Origin: Neoalteromonas flava
Lineage (GTDB): Bacteria > Pseudomonadota > Gammaproteobacteria > Enterobacterales > Alteromonadaceae
NCBI RefSeq assembly: GCF_002807685.1
Contig: NZ_PEAX01000003.1
Coordinates: 838,614 to 902,613 of the forward strand
Direction: 5' to 3'
DNA length: 64,000 nucleotides
Positions within the stretch are counted from its first letter, which is position 1, and the number at the start of each line of letters is the position of its first letter. The translations under genes and the position numbers were made by a program. This document shows positions 18,213 to 26,541 of the stretch, piece by piece. The notes beneath the pieces were generated by a model. It saw only the letters and a list, made by a program, of their open reading frames with translations. It made no database searches and had not been told where the DNA came from.

Positions 18213-19862
18213 ATGGATATCATTAATTACACTAAAAAACGCTTTTTGGTTGTCGAAGATCAACGGCCATTTCTGATCATGTTACGCGGATTATTAAATT
18301 CGTTAGGGGCAAAATCAGTCGCCATCGCACAAAATGCTGAAACTGCATTAGCCTTATGCCGCAAAGAAAAATTTGATTTTATAGTCAGTGATATCCACCT
18401 TGGACAAGACAAAAAAAATGGCTATGAGCTGATCGAAGAATTGCGTGCGCGCAAATGGGTAAAACCCTCATCGGTAATGTTAGTTATTAGTTCAGACAGT
18501 ACTCGCCATAAAGTATTAGGTACCATCGAAAAAGAACCCGATGACTATTTAGTTAAACCCTTTTCACAAATTCAATTAAAAACCCGGTTGAACCGTGCGT
18601 TTCACAAGCGCATGGAGCTTGCAGATGTTTATAATCTAATTGACGAAGACGATATTGAGCAAGCGATCAATCAATCTCAAGACCTACTCAAAGGCAAACT
18701 CCACTATCGTAATAATTGCTTAAAACTGCTGTGTAGCCTGTACTTACGCAATGAACAGTATGCTGACGCTGTTGCTTTAGCAGAAAGTGTCAATGCTGCG
18801 CGTCCGGTTAAATGGGCACAAGTTGCTTTGGCTCGCGGCTTAATCGGACTAGAGCAACCAGAACCTGCAATAGCACTGGCCGAACAACTCATTGAATCCA
18901 ATCGATTTTATGTCGAAGCTTTTGACATTTTGGCGCTAGCCCACACCTTGCAAGCAGAACATGAACAAGCATTGGTGGATATCAAACAGGCCATTAGCAT
19001 TGCGCCTTTATCTATGCAGCGCCAGTATCTTGCTGCGCAAATTGGTCGAGTTAATGGCGACAGAGAGTTTGCCAAAGAATGTTGCTTAGCGATTTGGCAA
19101 ATCAGTAAACGTTCCATGCACCGCGATGTAACTCACTTTAGTAATTACGTGCGCAGTTTGTTAGATGTAGCAGAACACGCTGAAGAAAAGAAAGTACAAA
19201 ATCGCTATCAGCAAGAAGCATTACTTACCCTGCAACGAAGTAAGCGTGACGATGTATTTACCCGTGGTGATGAGCAATTTGATTACAGTCTGTTCGAAAC
19301 GATCATAAACGCACGGATTAGTGCAATTGATGGTAAGAGTATTCAAGCCAAGCAACTCATTGAAGAAGCCCAAATAAAGATTGAAGAAAATTTTTCCGAT
19401 TTTCCACTTAAATTGGCCGCCGATAGTATTCTCGTTATGGCTGACATTGGTGATTTTGAAGAAGCCGAAAAACTAACTCGCCTGCTTGAGGATTCTGACT
19501 TAGAGATCGATCCTAATGTGCAATCGATGCTTGATGAACAGGCGCAAGACAATGAGCGACGGGAGGCTTACAAGGTCCATAACAAGACGGGCATAGATGC
19601 CTATCGCGATGGTAAATATGAAACTGCCGCAGCAAGTTTCCGCGCCGCGCAATTGCTTGCCCCAGTAAATATCGGCGTGGCACTAAACCTGATCCAAAGT
19701 CTGATCAAATTGTTAGATATGCAAAGAAAACCCGACAGTAAATTGGTAAAAGAGCTCAGAGATGTCTATAAATTAGTTAACAGCATTCCTCTTCGTGACA
19801 TGCATCAGCAAAAACTTGATGCGTTAACTGCGGACCTTAAACCCTACATTGAAAACGGATGA
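18213..19862 (+). CDS. Response regulator with C-terminal TPR-like repeats (copy 1)
   Basis: The 549 aa protein starts with a CheY-like receiver domain (about residues 8-130). The acidic pair is E15-D16, the phospho-acceptor is D60 in VSDIHLGQ, and the conserved Lys is in DYLVKPF. There is no DNA-binding or enzymatic output domain. Instead, residues about 145-545 form helical repeats of TPR character (for example the LFLRNEQYADAVALAES-type and YRDGKYETAAASFRAAQLL segments). The output is probably protein-protein interaction. No histidine kinase is adjacent. The stop codon overlaps the next gene's start (ATGA), coupling it to a small lipoprotein. A second protein of the same architecture is encoded at 38734-40419. 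Confidence 0.88.
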   Translation: MDIINYTKKRFLVVEDQRPFLIMLRGLLNSLGAKSVAIAQNAETALALCRKEKFDFIVSDIHLGQDKKNGYELIEELRARKWVKPSSVMLVISSDSTRHKVLGTIEKEPDDYLVKPFSQIQLKTRLNRAFHKRMELADVYNLIDEDDIEQAINQSQDLLKGKLHYRNNCLKLLCSLYLRNEQYADAVALAESVNAARPVKWAQVALARGLIGLEQPEPAIALAEQLIESNRFYVEAFDILALAHTLQAEHEQALVDIKQAISIAPLSMQRQYLAAQIGRVNGDREFAKECCLAIWQISKRSMHRDVTHFSNYVRSLLDVAEHAEEKKVQNRYQQEALLTLQRSKRDDVFTRGDEQFDYSLFETIINARISAIDGKSIQAKQLIEEAQIKIEENFSDFPLKLAADSILVMADIGDFEEAEKLTRLLEDSDLEIDPNVQSMLDEQAQDNERREAYKVHNKTGIDAYRDGKYETAAASFRAAQLLAPVNIGVALNLIQSLIKLLDMQRKPDSKLVKELRDVYKLVNSIPLRDMHQQKLDALTADLKPYIENG

Positions 19863-20143
19863 TGACTATGCGTTTTACCCTGCTGCTAAGCAGTATGTTA
19901 AGTACCCTACTCATTTCAGGGTGCAGTTCTAAGCAACCCTGTGAGGATATCCTCGAAGTACAACGCCAAGAAGCAACGTGCCAAGAGCTCGCTCGAATCA
20001 TGCGTGATGACAGATATCCACAACAAGCGTTAACTGCGCGCAAACGGTACGACAGTGAATGTGTCGATTTACGTTACTATCGCGATGGTTACGATACGAT
20101 TTGCAAAGGTGATCAAAAGCCTATAGGCAACCGCGAGAATTAA
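19859..20143 (+). CDS. Small cysteine-containing lipoprotein
   Basis: The 94 aa product has a signal peptide with lipobox LISGC, giving a lipidated Cys22, followed by SSK, so outer-membrane sorting is likely. The mature part is charged and has three more cysteines (in PCEDI, ATCQEL, SECVDL and TICKG contexts, including one right after the lipobox region), which may form disulfides. I recognise no family. The start overlaps the stop of the response-regulator/TPR gene, so it is translated from the same mRNA. Its 3' end overlaps the convergent EamA transporter gene by four bases. Confidence 0.75.
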   Translation: MMTMRFTLLLSSMLSTLLISGCSSKQPCEDILEVQRQEATCQELARIMRDDRYPQQALTARKRYDSECVDLRYYRDGYDTICKGDQKPIGNREN

Positions 20144-21099
20144 CGTTTCGTCCGCCGGCCTAAAGAGGCAAGCATACTTCCACTAACCACACAAAATGCG
20201 CCCACGTAGGCTAACGTATCTAATTCGCTGCTAACGAACACGTTTGGCCACAGTCGGATCGCTATTTCAGACGAAATAATAGTGAATAATGGCGCAATGG
20301 CGATAACTGCACTAACTTTAGAGGCTTCCCAAATCCCCATAGCATAAGTAAACGCGCCATACGCTATTAAAGTATTTGCGCAGCAAAAAACCAGTGCGCC
20401 AAATTGCAATGCTGACATTGCAAATACACTAGTAGGTGTGGTTAGTGGTAATAGCAGCGAGCCACCGAAAATATAGATGAAAAATGTTAACTGGCGCGCC
20501 GAAATCGAAGACAGTAAAGGTTTTTGAAAAAGTGCGTAGGCTGCCCAACAAGCCGCTGCAAAAATGATCAAAAATAAACCGTATGGACTCTCATGCGAAG
20601 AATTAATGATTTGCGGCAAACGCTGATTAAAGAACAAAACCAGCCCTATAAACAACAGGATGGCGCCAACTTTTTGCTGCCGTGTAAAAACTTCCTTGTA
20701 CAGATAAACGCCACCTAACATCAGCATAAATGGCGCAATCTGCATTAGAACTTGGGCTGATTCAGGATTTAAAAAATTCAGTGCGTGAGCACTAGTAACG
20801 TAATTCAACACCAGTAAAACGGTGGCAACAAAAAGCATCCACCACCCTTTTCTCGACAACATAGCGCGTGTTGGCACTTGTCTACGCAAGACCAATATAG
20901 CTAGCACTACGAGTGCCGCTGAGTAAAAGCGGTATGCTGTTATTGTCGCACTGTCCATCACCATCAAACAGAGTTTGAGAAATATCGGCAATACTCCCCA
21001 CAGCACAGCCGTAGTGAAAGCGAGTATGAAACCGAGCCCAGGTCGTGTTACCTGAGATTTTATAGCGACTACTGAATGGTCGATTGTTGTATTGCTCAA
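20140..21099 (-). CDS. EamA/DMT-family transporter
   Basis: This 319 aa integral membrane protein has about ten predicted transmembrane helices in two EamA repeats (about residues 20-150 and 165-310). The first repeat starts with the typical TTAVLWGVLPIFLKL, and the second with AACWAAYALFQKPLL. Members export or import small metabolites; the GVLPIFLK start recalls RarD/RhaT-like exporters. The substrate cannot be told. It follows the DUF6279 lipoprotein gene after five bases in the same orientation, so they may be co-transcribed. Confidence 0.88.
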   Translation of the reverse strand: MSNTTIDHSVVAIKSQVTRPGLGFILAFTTAVLWGVLPIFLKLCLMVMDSATITAYRFYSAALVVLAILVLRRQVPTRAMLSRKGWWMLFVATVLLVLNYVTSAHALNFLNPESAQVLMQIAPFMLMLGGVYLYKEVFTRQQKVGAILLFIGLVLFFNQRLPQIINSSHESPYGLFLIIFAAACWAAYALFQKPLLSSISARQLTFFIYIFGGSLLLPLTTPTSVFAMSALQFGALVFCCANTLIAYGAFTYAMGIWEASKVSAVIAIAPLFTIISSEIAIRLWPNVFVSSELDTLAYVGAFCVVSGSMLASLGRRTKR

Positions 21100-21104
21100 G
21101 CAAA

Positions 21105-21941
21105 TTAGCTCATCAAGTCCTCAAGGTCGGCAATGATAGCGCTAATTTCTTTCGCAAGCTTGCGTTTTTGCTTATCAGTCAACGTACTGTGGATCTCAGC
21201 AATCATCGTCGAGTACAAACGACGGTTATGCTCTTGAACTTCTAATTGTCTTTCACTACGAAATTGCTCTGGAGCCAGCATCAATGCTTGTAAGTCTTGC
21301 ACAAAATTAGGGTTTTCCTTCCTTCCAGCAAACAAGGAACGGGCAGCTTGTTGAACAGTTCGACGATAAGCGATCCAATCTTCATAGCTGGATTGATAAC
21401 TAGGCGCATACAGCATTACAATTTGTTCTTGCTCGTCAGTAAGACGTCCAATCATTTCTTCAACGTCTTCGACCAAATCATCTTGTCGCTGTTCAAGCCG
21501 CTCCTCATCGGTTAATTCGGCTCGTTTTTCTTCGCGTTTTTGGTTCTCTTTTTCCAACGCGGCAAATAAATAAACGACTTGTTCGTCACTGAGCGTGGTG
21601 GCCATATTTGCCAATTCAGGTACTAACCTGTCACGCAGCCGCTCCCAATGTTGCTGTGCAATATCAATTTGCGCAGTAATTTGCTCCGGCGTTAATTCGC
21701 TGCCTAACGCGGTTTGCTTAACTAGCTGTAAATGTTCGACATAGACTGCCAATTCTTGTTGACGGTGCCATTTGAGCCAATCATGGAGTTTTTCATCGAA
21801 GATACTTTCTTGCTGGTCCGTTAATTCGATGTAGTCATCAACATACCAATAAACCAACCAATCTAAGTTGTTGTAAGCAAATTTAGACGAACATCCGCTT
21901 ATAAAAATTAGGGTTATGCCAATTAATAGCCAGTGGCGCAT
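21105..21941 (-). CDS. DUF6279 family lipoprotein
   Basis: The 278 aa protein has a signal peptide with lipobox FISGC (Cys17) followed by SSKFAYNNLDWLVYWYVDDYI. That opening, with aromatic residues and an acidic helical body, is the signature of DUF6279 lipoproteins common in gammaproteobacteria. The rest is highly charged and mainly helical (for example EKENQKREEKRAELTDEERLEQR). Its function is not established. It should be attached to the periplasmic face of the outer membrane (Ser after the lipid Cys). It precedes the EamA transporter by five bases and is divergent from pfkA. Confidence 0.85.
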   Translation of the reverse strand: MRHWLLIGITLIFISGCSSKFAYNNLDWLVYWYVDDYIELTDQQESIFDEKLHDWLKWHRQQELAVYVEHLQLVKQTALGSELTPEQITAQIDIAQQHWERLRDRLVPELANMATTLSDEQVVYLFAALEKENQKREEKRAELTDEERLEQRQDDLVEDVEEMIGRLTDEQEQIVMLYAPSYQSSYEDWIAYRRTVQQAARSLFAGRKENPNFVQDLQALMLAPEQFRSERQLEVQEHNRRLYSTMIAEIHSTLTDKQKRKLAKEISAIIADLEDLMS

Positions 21942-22131
21942 GAACAGGAAACTCCTCTGAAAAAAAAACCATAACAGTCATTTGTCATGGGACTGCAATT
22001 GCTAGCAGTTTACAAAATTTATTCTCACTTGCACTTGGACAGAGTGTAAGCGAATGTAACTTGCCAAATGTAGAATGCTTAAGTAGCTTGTATGTTAGGT
22101 ACGACCAATATTCAGTAAAAGGATTCCTGCA

Positions 22132-23130
22132 TTGATAAAAAAAGTTGCTGTTTTAACATCGGGTGGTGACGCCCCCGGCATGAATGCCTGTATTCGAGCA
22201 GTGGTACTCGCCTGTGAACAACATGGCTTTCAAGCAATGGGCTACCTGCATGGTTACAACGGCTTGTTACAACAACAACTAAAACCGATGAAAGCGCAGG
22301 ATATGCACAATCTTATCCAACGCGGTGGAACGGTGCTACACAGTGCTCGTTGCTTGGAGTTTAAAACAGCTGAAGCAGGCAAATTAGCAGCAGTAAATCT
22401 TCAGGCAGCGAATATTGATGCTTTAGTTGTCATTGGGGGTGATGGTTCATTTCGTGGTGCTCACCACCTTAGCCAATTTTGGTCGGGCCAAATTATCGGC
22501 CTCCCTGGCACCATTGATAATGATATTTTCGGCACGGATGCAACCATAGGGTATTACACCGCGATTGAAACTGCGGTAAGTTCAATCGATAAAGTTCGCG
22601 ACACCGCGGATGCATTTGAACGCATATTTTTAGTCGAAGTCATGGGCCGTCATGCAGGTTTTATTGCGTTAAACGCTGCCCTGGCCTCGGCGTCTGATCA
22701 TGTCATCGTACCTGAGTTGTTTCAATCAGAAGAGCATGCTCTGCAAGCCATGATCAGTGAATTAGACTACCGCAGAAAAACCCACGGCAGTATCAGTTAC
22801 ATCGTAGTTGTCGCAGAAAATGTGTGGCCAGGTGGCGTTGGTAAACTTGTTCAAGCTCTTGAAACTCGCACCGGTAGCGAAGTCCGTCCGGTCATACTAG
22901 GTCATGTACAACGCGGTGGTTCTCCTGTTCCGCAAGATCGGATTTTAGCCAGCAAATTAGGCGCCGAGGCCGTTCGGGCGATTAGTCTTGGCAAAACCGG
23001 AGTAATGATTGGTGAGGTAAATGGCGCGCCGGTTGCAGTACCTCTGGAGCATACTTGGCAACAGCAAAAGCCGTTAGAAGACTTTTGCGTGCAGACCATG
23101 CGCCAACTTGTGAATGCAACTACTGAGTAG
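22132..23130 (+). CDS. pfkA: ATP-dependent 6-phosphofructokinase, TTG start
   Basis: This is a 332 aa PfkA-type phosphofructokinase, which commits fructose 6-phosphate to glycolysis. Signature blocks are TSGGDAPGMN at the N-terminus and GGDGSFRGA; the Gly in GGDGS indicates ATP rather than pyrophosphate as donor. Others are the catalytic PGTIDND, MGRHAGF and RGGSP motifs. The start is TTG, with AAAAGGA eight bases upstream and no better in-frame ATG before the ATP-binding motif. This suggests modest translation initiation. It is followed after six bases, convergently, by the LytTR regulator gene. Confidence 0.94.
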   Translation: MIKKVAVLTSGGDAPGMNACIRAVVLACEQHGFQAMGYLHGYNGLLQQQLKPMKAQDMHNLIQRGGTVLHSARCLEFKTAEAGKLAAVNLQAANIDALVVIGGDGSFRGAHHLSQFWSGQIIGLPGTIDNDIFGTDATIGYYTAIETAVSSIDKVRDTADAFERIFLVEVMGRHAGFIALNAALASASDHVIVPELFQSEEHALQAMISELDYRRKTHGSISYIVVVAENVWPGGVGKLVQALETRTGSEVRPVILGHVQRGGSPVPQDRILASKLGAEAVRAISLGKTGVMIGEVNGAPVAVPLEHTWQQQKPLEDFCVQTMRQLVNATTE

Positions 23131-23136
23131 CTCGGG

Positions 23137-23964
23137 TTACAAATCCATCGCAGCTTTGACCCGGTCACGATGACTTCGACTGACTTTCAATTCAGTGTCG
23201 TTGTGCAAGATTAAGTGGTATTCACCACTCACATGGCTAACCAGCTTTTTGACAAAATTTATGTTAACTATCGCAGAACGATGCACCCGAATAAACATCT
23301 TGGGATTCAGCGCTTGTTCCAACTCTTTCATGGTTTTACGCATGATATGCATGCCGTCTCGAGCATGCACACACATGTAATCGCCAGCAGCATCTACCCA
23401 CTGAATATCCGCAACAGGCACGCGAGTTACTTCTGAGCCATCCTTTATTGACATCACATCAGGGTAAGGAGATGTTTCCACTGACTCACCAGCAGCTAAT
23501 TTACGTAAGATTTCCTCACAATCATCACCAGTAAGGTCGGCAACTAAACTCACTAACTTATCGGTATTCGATTGGCTCTGTTCACGCGCTAAAACATCAC
23601 GAACTTTACTTAGTGCCTTTTCCAGCCGCACATCATCAATAGGTTTCAGCACATAATCTAAAGCATGAATATCAAATGCCTTAATCGCGTAACTATCATA
23701 GGCAGTAACAAATATGATCAGAGGCATGGGTTGGCGCAGGTCACGCAACTTCTGAATAACCTGAAAACCATTGAGTTCTGGCATTTGAATATCGAGAAAT
23801 ACCAGATCTGGACGCTTCTGAGGGATCATAGCAACCGCATCTAAACCGTTACTACATTCACCTACGATATCTACATCATCGTGTGCCTGCAGACGAAGTT
23901 TCAATCCCTGACGAGCGAGCGGCTCATCATCAACGATCATTACCTGTAATGCATTGTTACTCAT
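23137..23964 (-). CDS. LytTR-type response regulator
   Basis: The 275 aa protein has a receiver domain (residues about 5-125; DDEP acidic block, phospho-acceptor in VFLDIQMPELNG, Lys in YVLKPID). A C-terminal LytTR DNA-binding domain follows (about 170-270; VPVADIQWVDAAGDYMCVH and FIRVHRSAIVN). LytTR regulators bind direct repeats and often control carbohydrate uptake, fimbriae or exopolysaccharide. The start overlaps the end of the upstream LytS-type kinase gene by eight bases, so they form a coupled two-component pair. The target is not evident; pfkA is convergent, not divergent. Confidence 0.93.
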   Translation of the reverse strand: MSNNALQVMIVDDEPLARQGLKLRLQAHDDVDIVGECSNGLDAVAMIPQKRPDLVFLDIQMPELNGFQVIQKLRDLRQPMPLIIFVTAYDSYAIKAFDIHALDYVLKPIDDVRLEKALSKVRDVLAREQSQSNTDKLVSLVADLTGDDCEEILRKLAAGESVETSPYPDVMSIKDGSEVTRVPVADIQWVDAAGDYMCVHARDGMHIMRKTMKELEQALNPKMFIRVHRSAIVNINFVKKLVSHVSGEYHLILHNDTELKVSRSHRDRVKAAMDL

Positions 23965-25039
23965 TATCAGCTTCCTTTACCTCAAAGGGAATACGAATGC
24001 TAACCCGCAGGCCCTTAGGTTGATTATTGGCAATAACAAACGAAAAATTCTTGCCGTACAGCGAATGCAATCTTTCACGAATATTCGGCAGACCAACACC
24101 ATTCTCTCTGGCTAGTTTACCCTGTTTAATTTCTGCCCCTGGACCATTGTCTGCCACATCAAGCAACAGGTCGCTACCAAAAACACGCGCATGAATAGTG
24201 ATAACGCCGTCCTTACTCATCTTAGAAATAGCGTACTTAATCGCATTTTCGATCAACGGTTGCAATATCATGCTTGGAACCAAAGCCATTTCACAGCGTG
24301 GTTCTATCTCCCAATTTACGGTTAACCGTTCATCGAAACGTACCTTTTCGATATCTAAGTATAAACGCAATGCTTGTATTTCTTGAGCTAGCGGCACCCG
24401 CTTAATGGGATCATTATCAAGCGAGTAGCGTAAAAAATTACTCAACCTGGTGACCATAGTCTCGGCGGTAGTATTTTCCTTCATCAGGATCAAAGTAGAA
24501 ATCGCGTTTAGCGTATTAAATAAAAAGTGCGGGTTAAGCTGGTAACGCAGCATTCGAATATGCGCCTGGTGCGCCATAGTCGTAGCTTTTAACGCGAGTT
24601 GCTTTTCTTTTTGCAACATTTGGAAATTTTTAATCCCGAAATACAAGCCCCCCCAGCACACAATCATAATCAATGAATTAATTGTATTGGCGGTATACAT
24701 ATACCACTCTTCAGGGCGATACCCGTGCTTGTATATTTCCCAGTAATTGATGTTTTTAACTACGGCCCACACCAAAGCAACAAGATAGCTAGACACTGTA
24801 ACTGCGGTCAGCATTTTAACAATGGATTGTTGTCGCGCCCAACGGAACACGTAGCGTAAAGGAATGGTTAACAACCAACCAGCATAAGCATTGAGCACAA
24901 TAATGAATAACCAAATCGCGCGCATGTCGTGGAGGAATGAGCCAATGTAGTAAACAATGGCAAAACCCGCCCAACCAGCTGAATGCAAGGCCCAAAAAAG
25001 ACGCTCATTATTATCAAATAACTTTTGCCAGCGGCTCAC
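23957..25039 (-). CDS. LytS/YpdA-class membrane sensor histidine kinase
   Basis: The 360 aa kinase has an N-terminal membrane region of about four helices (residues about 12-150) without a recognisable ligand domain. A short coiled coil follows, then the His_kinase domain with the phospho-accepting block YQLNPHFLFNTLN near residue 175. The HATPase domain follows with NAIKYAISK, DNGPG and GVGLPNIRERL boxes. This is the kinase class that pairs with LytTR regulators, and such a regulator gene overlaps its 3' end. The stimulus is unknown; the lack of a periplasmic loop suggests a membrane or intramembrane signal. Confidence 0.92.
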   Translation of the reverse strand: MSRWQKLFDNNERLFWALHSAGWAGFAIVYYIGSFLHDMRAIWLFIIVLNAYAGWLLTIPLRYVFRWARQQSIVKMLTAVTVSSYLVALVWAVVKNINYWEIYKHGYRPEEWYMYTANTINSLIMIVCWGGLYFGIKNFQMLQKEKQLALKATTMAHQAHIRMLRYQLNPHFLFNTLNAISTLILMKENTTAETMVTRLSNFLRYSLDNDPIKRVPLAQEIQALRLYLDIEKVRFDERLTVNWEIEPRCEMALVPSMILQPLIENAIKYAISKMSKDGVITIHARVFGSDLLLDVADNGPGAEIKQGKLARENGVGLPNIRERLHSLYGKNFSFVIANNQPKGLRVSIRIPFEVKEADNE

Positions 25040-25172
25040 AATAGAAACTTCTTGGAAAACATAACTCGATTATAAGAGTAATTTACTAGAGAAAAGATGC
25101 GCTGGTCGTATCAACGCATCGACTGGTCGCAGATTGGAGAAATATTTGCCGCTGACTGACGTATAGCAAACC

Positions 25173-25200
25173 TGAGCAAACTACCTGCTCAGTTTGCTCA
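25173..25200. other. 10-bp inverted repeat between Mpo1-like gene and lytS-type gene
   Basis: TGAGCAAACT (25173-25182) and AGTTTGCTCA (25191-25200) are perfect arms around an eight-base centre. It sits 65 bases downstream of the DUF962 gene's stop (minus strand) and about 130 bases before the kinase gene's start. No T-tract follows on either strand. It could be an operator for the kinase-regulator pair or an mRNA hairpin. Confidence 0.35.
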
Positions 25201-25264
25201 ATAGAGTCGAGGCTACAAACCTATCAGCCACTGTAAAGCTTTGTTTCGTATGTTAAAGCTTATA

Positions 25265-25726
25265 CTAATAACTAATATTTAACCGTTTTAGCCAATGTAC
25301 CCACCACCACGCGGGCCCCACTAGAAGAAAGCGCAAATCCTCGAAAAATGACGGCTTTTTACCCTCAACTTTATGGCCAACGAACTGCAAGATCCACATA
25401 ACAACAAACAAGCTGATGGAAAAATACAATACGTCGATATCAAAATGAACTAATAAACGAATGCAGCCAAACGCAGCGAGTGTTAACAAGGTCATCGCTG
25501 CACCAATCGGGCCGGACAATTTAAAGTAGTAATACAACACTGGAATGGCCGCAATATGCGCAAAGTTAACATTGAATTGCGCAATAAATTCGGGCACCGG
25601 AATTGACCAAATCAAGCCTATGGTAACAAGGTATATTGCTGGAACTGCAATCGCGTGAATAGCAATATTAGTCTTATTCTGATGGCTCTCACCATATTTA
25701 TTCAACAAGGCTTCAATCTGCCGCAT
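25265..25726 (-). CDS. Mpo1-like (DUF962) membrane protein
   Basis: This 153 aa protein has about four transmembrane helices and the DUF962/Mpo1 layout. It starts with LLNKYGESHQNKTNIAIHAIAVPAIYLVTIGLIW, where the conserved His of the YxxxHxNxxNxxxH region coordinates iron in the yeast protein. It ends with the conserved GPAWWWVHWL block. Yeast Mpo1 is an Fe(II)-dependent dioxygenase of 2-hydroxy fatty acids; the bacterial role has not been settled to my knowledge. It lies 16 bp downstream of the PilZ-domain gene in the same orientation. Confidence 0.87.
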   Translation of the reverse strand: MRQIEALLNKYGESHQNKTNIAIHAIAVPAIYLVTIGLIWSIPVPEFIAQFNVNFAHIAAIPVLYYYFKLSGPIGAAMTLLTLAAFGCIRLLVHFDIDVLYFSISLFVVMWILQFVGHKVEGKKPSFFEDLRFLLVGPAWWWVHWLKRLNISY

Positions 25727-25742
25727 ATAGTCCTCCGTCGTT

Positions 25743-26438
25743 TTATACGTTTATTATGTGACGTTTTAATAATATGTCGACGTCGTTATTCGCCGTCGCA
25801 AATTGGATCCCTAAAAATACATATCCGTCATCTGCTTTACTGTTACGGATAATGCCTTCAAGGATGACAGTCTTTTCGCTTAAATCTACGCACAAAGTGA
25901 CTGGTTGTTCCGGTTCGATGGCATCTGCTGGCATGTCGTCAAGTAATGCTTGAGCGAGGGCTATTCGACATCCACTTTGCGAAACATCCACTATCAAAGT
26001 ATTCAGAGCATTCCCCTGCTCTGCCAATGTTAATTCTGCTGCTATTCCCGGTGAGGCCCGCTTTTCAGAACGTAAACCGAGACTTTGTAAACTACGAGGG
26101 AAGGTAGTAAAAAATAACGCCCCCGGTTGCGATTGAATATGATTAATCTTGGCTTTAAAAGCAATAACTTGTCCATTTTGCCCCTCCAATACATAACGGA
26201 TAATCACCGTATTTTCGGGATATAGAACATCTTTCATTACTCCATACTTCTTCATATTCGGAAATTGAAAAATGAGCGACCGGGGATAATCCATTCCCAC
26301 ATAAGTTGTCTTTACCCGCTTTGGACTCGTTGGCGTAGAAACTTGGAGATCGACAATTGAACCCGGTTGCAATGCACGCAAGCTGGCTAAATCATCGGCT
26401 GAAATACCTGTTACCTTAGAGTTTTTGTTTTTTGTCAC
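25743..26438 (-). CDS. PilZ-domain protein, YcgR-like
   Basis: The 231 aa protein has an N-terminal YcgR-like split-barrel domain (about residues 15-115, starting LRALQPGSIVDLQV). The C-terminal PilZ-type c-di-GMP-binding domain (about 120-225) includes the LIVDVSQSGCRIAL block corresponding to the D/NxSxxG motif. The N-terminal RxxxR of PilZ falls near RSEKRASPG (residues about 122-130) and is imperfect. YcgR proteins bind the flagellar motor and slow it when c-di-GMP is high. No flagellar gene is in the window. It is divergent from the M61 peptidase gene. Confidence 0.83.
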   Translation of the reverse strand: MTKNKNSKVTGISADDLASLRALQPGSIVDLQVSTPTSPKRVKTTYVGMDYPRSLIFQFPNMKKYGVMKDVLYPENTVIIRYVLEGQNGQVIAFKAKINHIQSQPGALFFTTFPRSLQSLGLRSEKRASPGIAAELTLAEQGNALNTLIVDVSQSGCRIALAQALLDDMPADAIEPEQPVTLCVDLSEKTVILEGIIRNSKADDGYVFLGIQFATANNDVDILLKRHIINV

Positions 26439-26541
26439 GACAAATTATTGGTAACCTTTAATAAGAAAATCATAATCGCCCTGCCGTCACAAAGCAATGA
26501 CGATTATGCACCAACACAAACCTCGCAGAGAATGTACTGTT

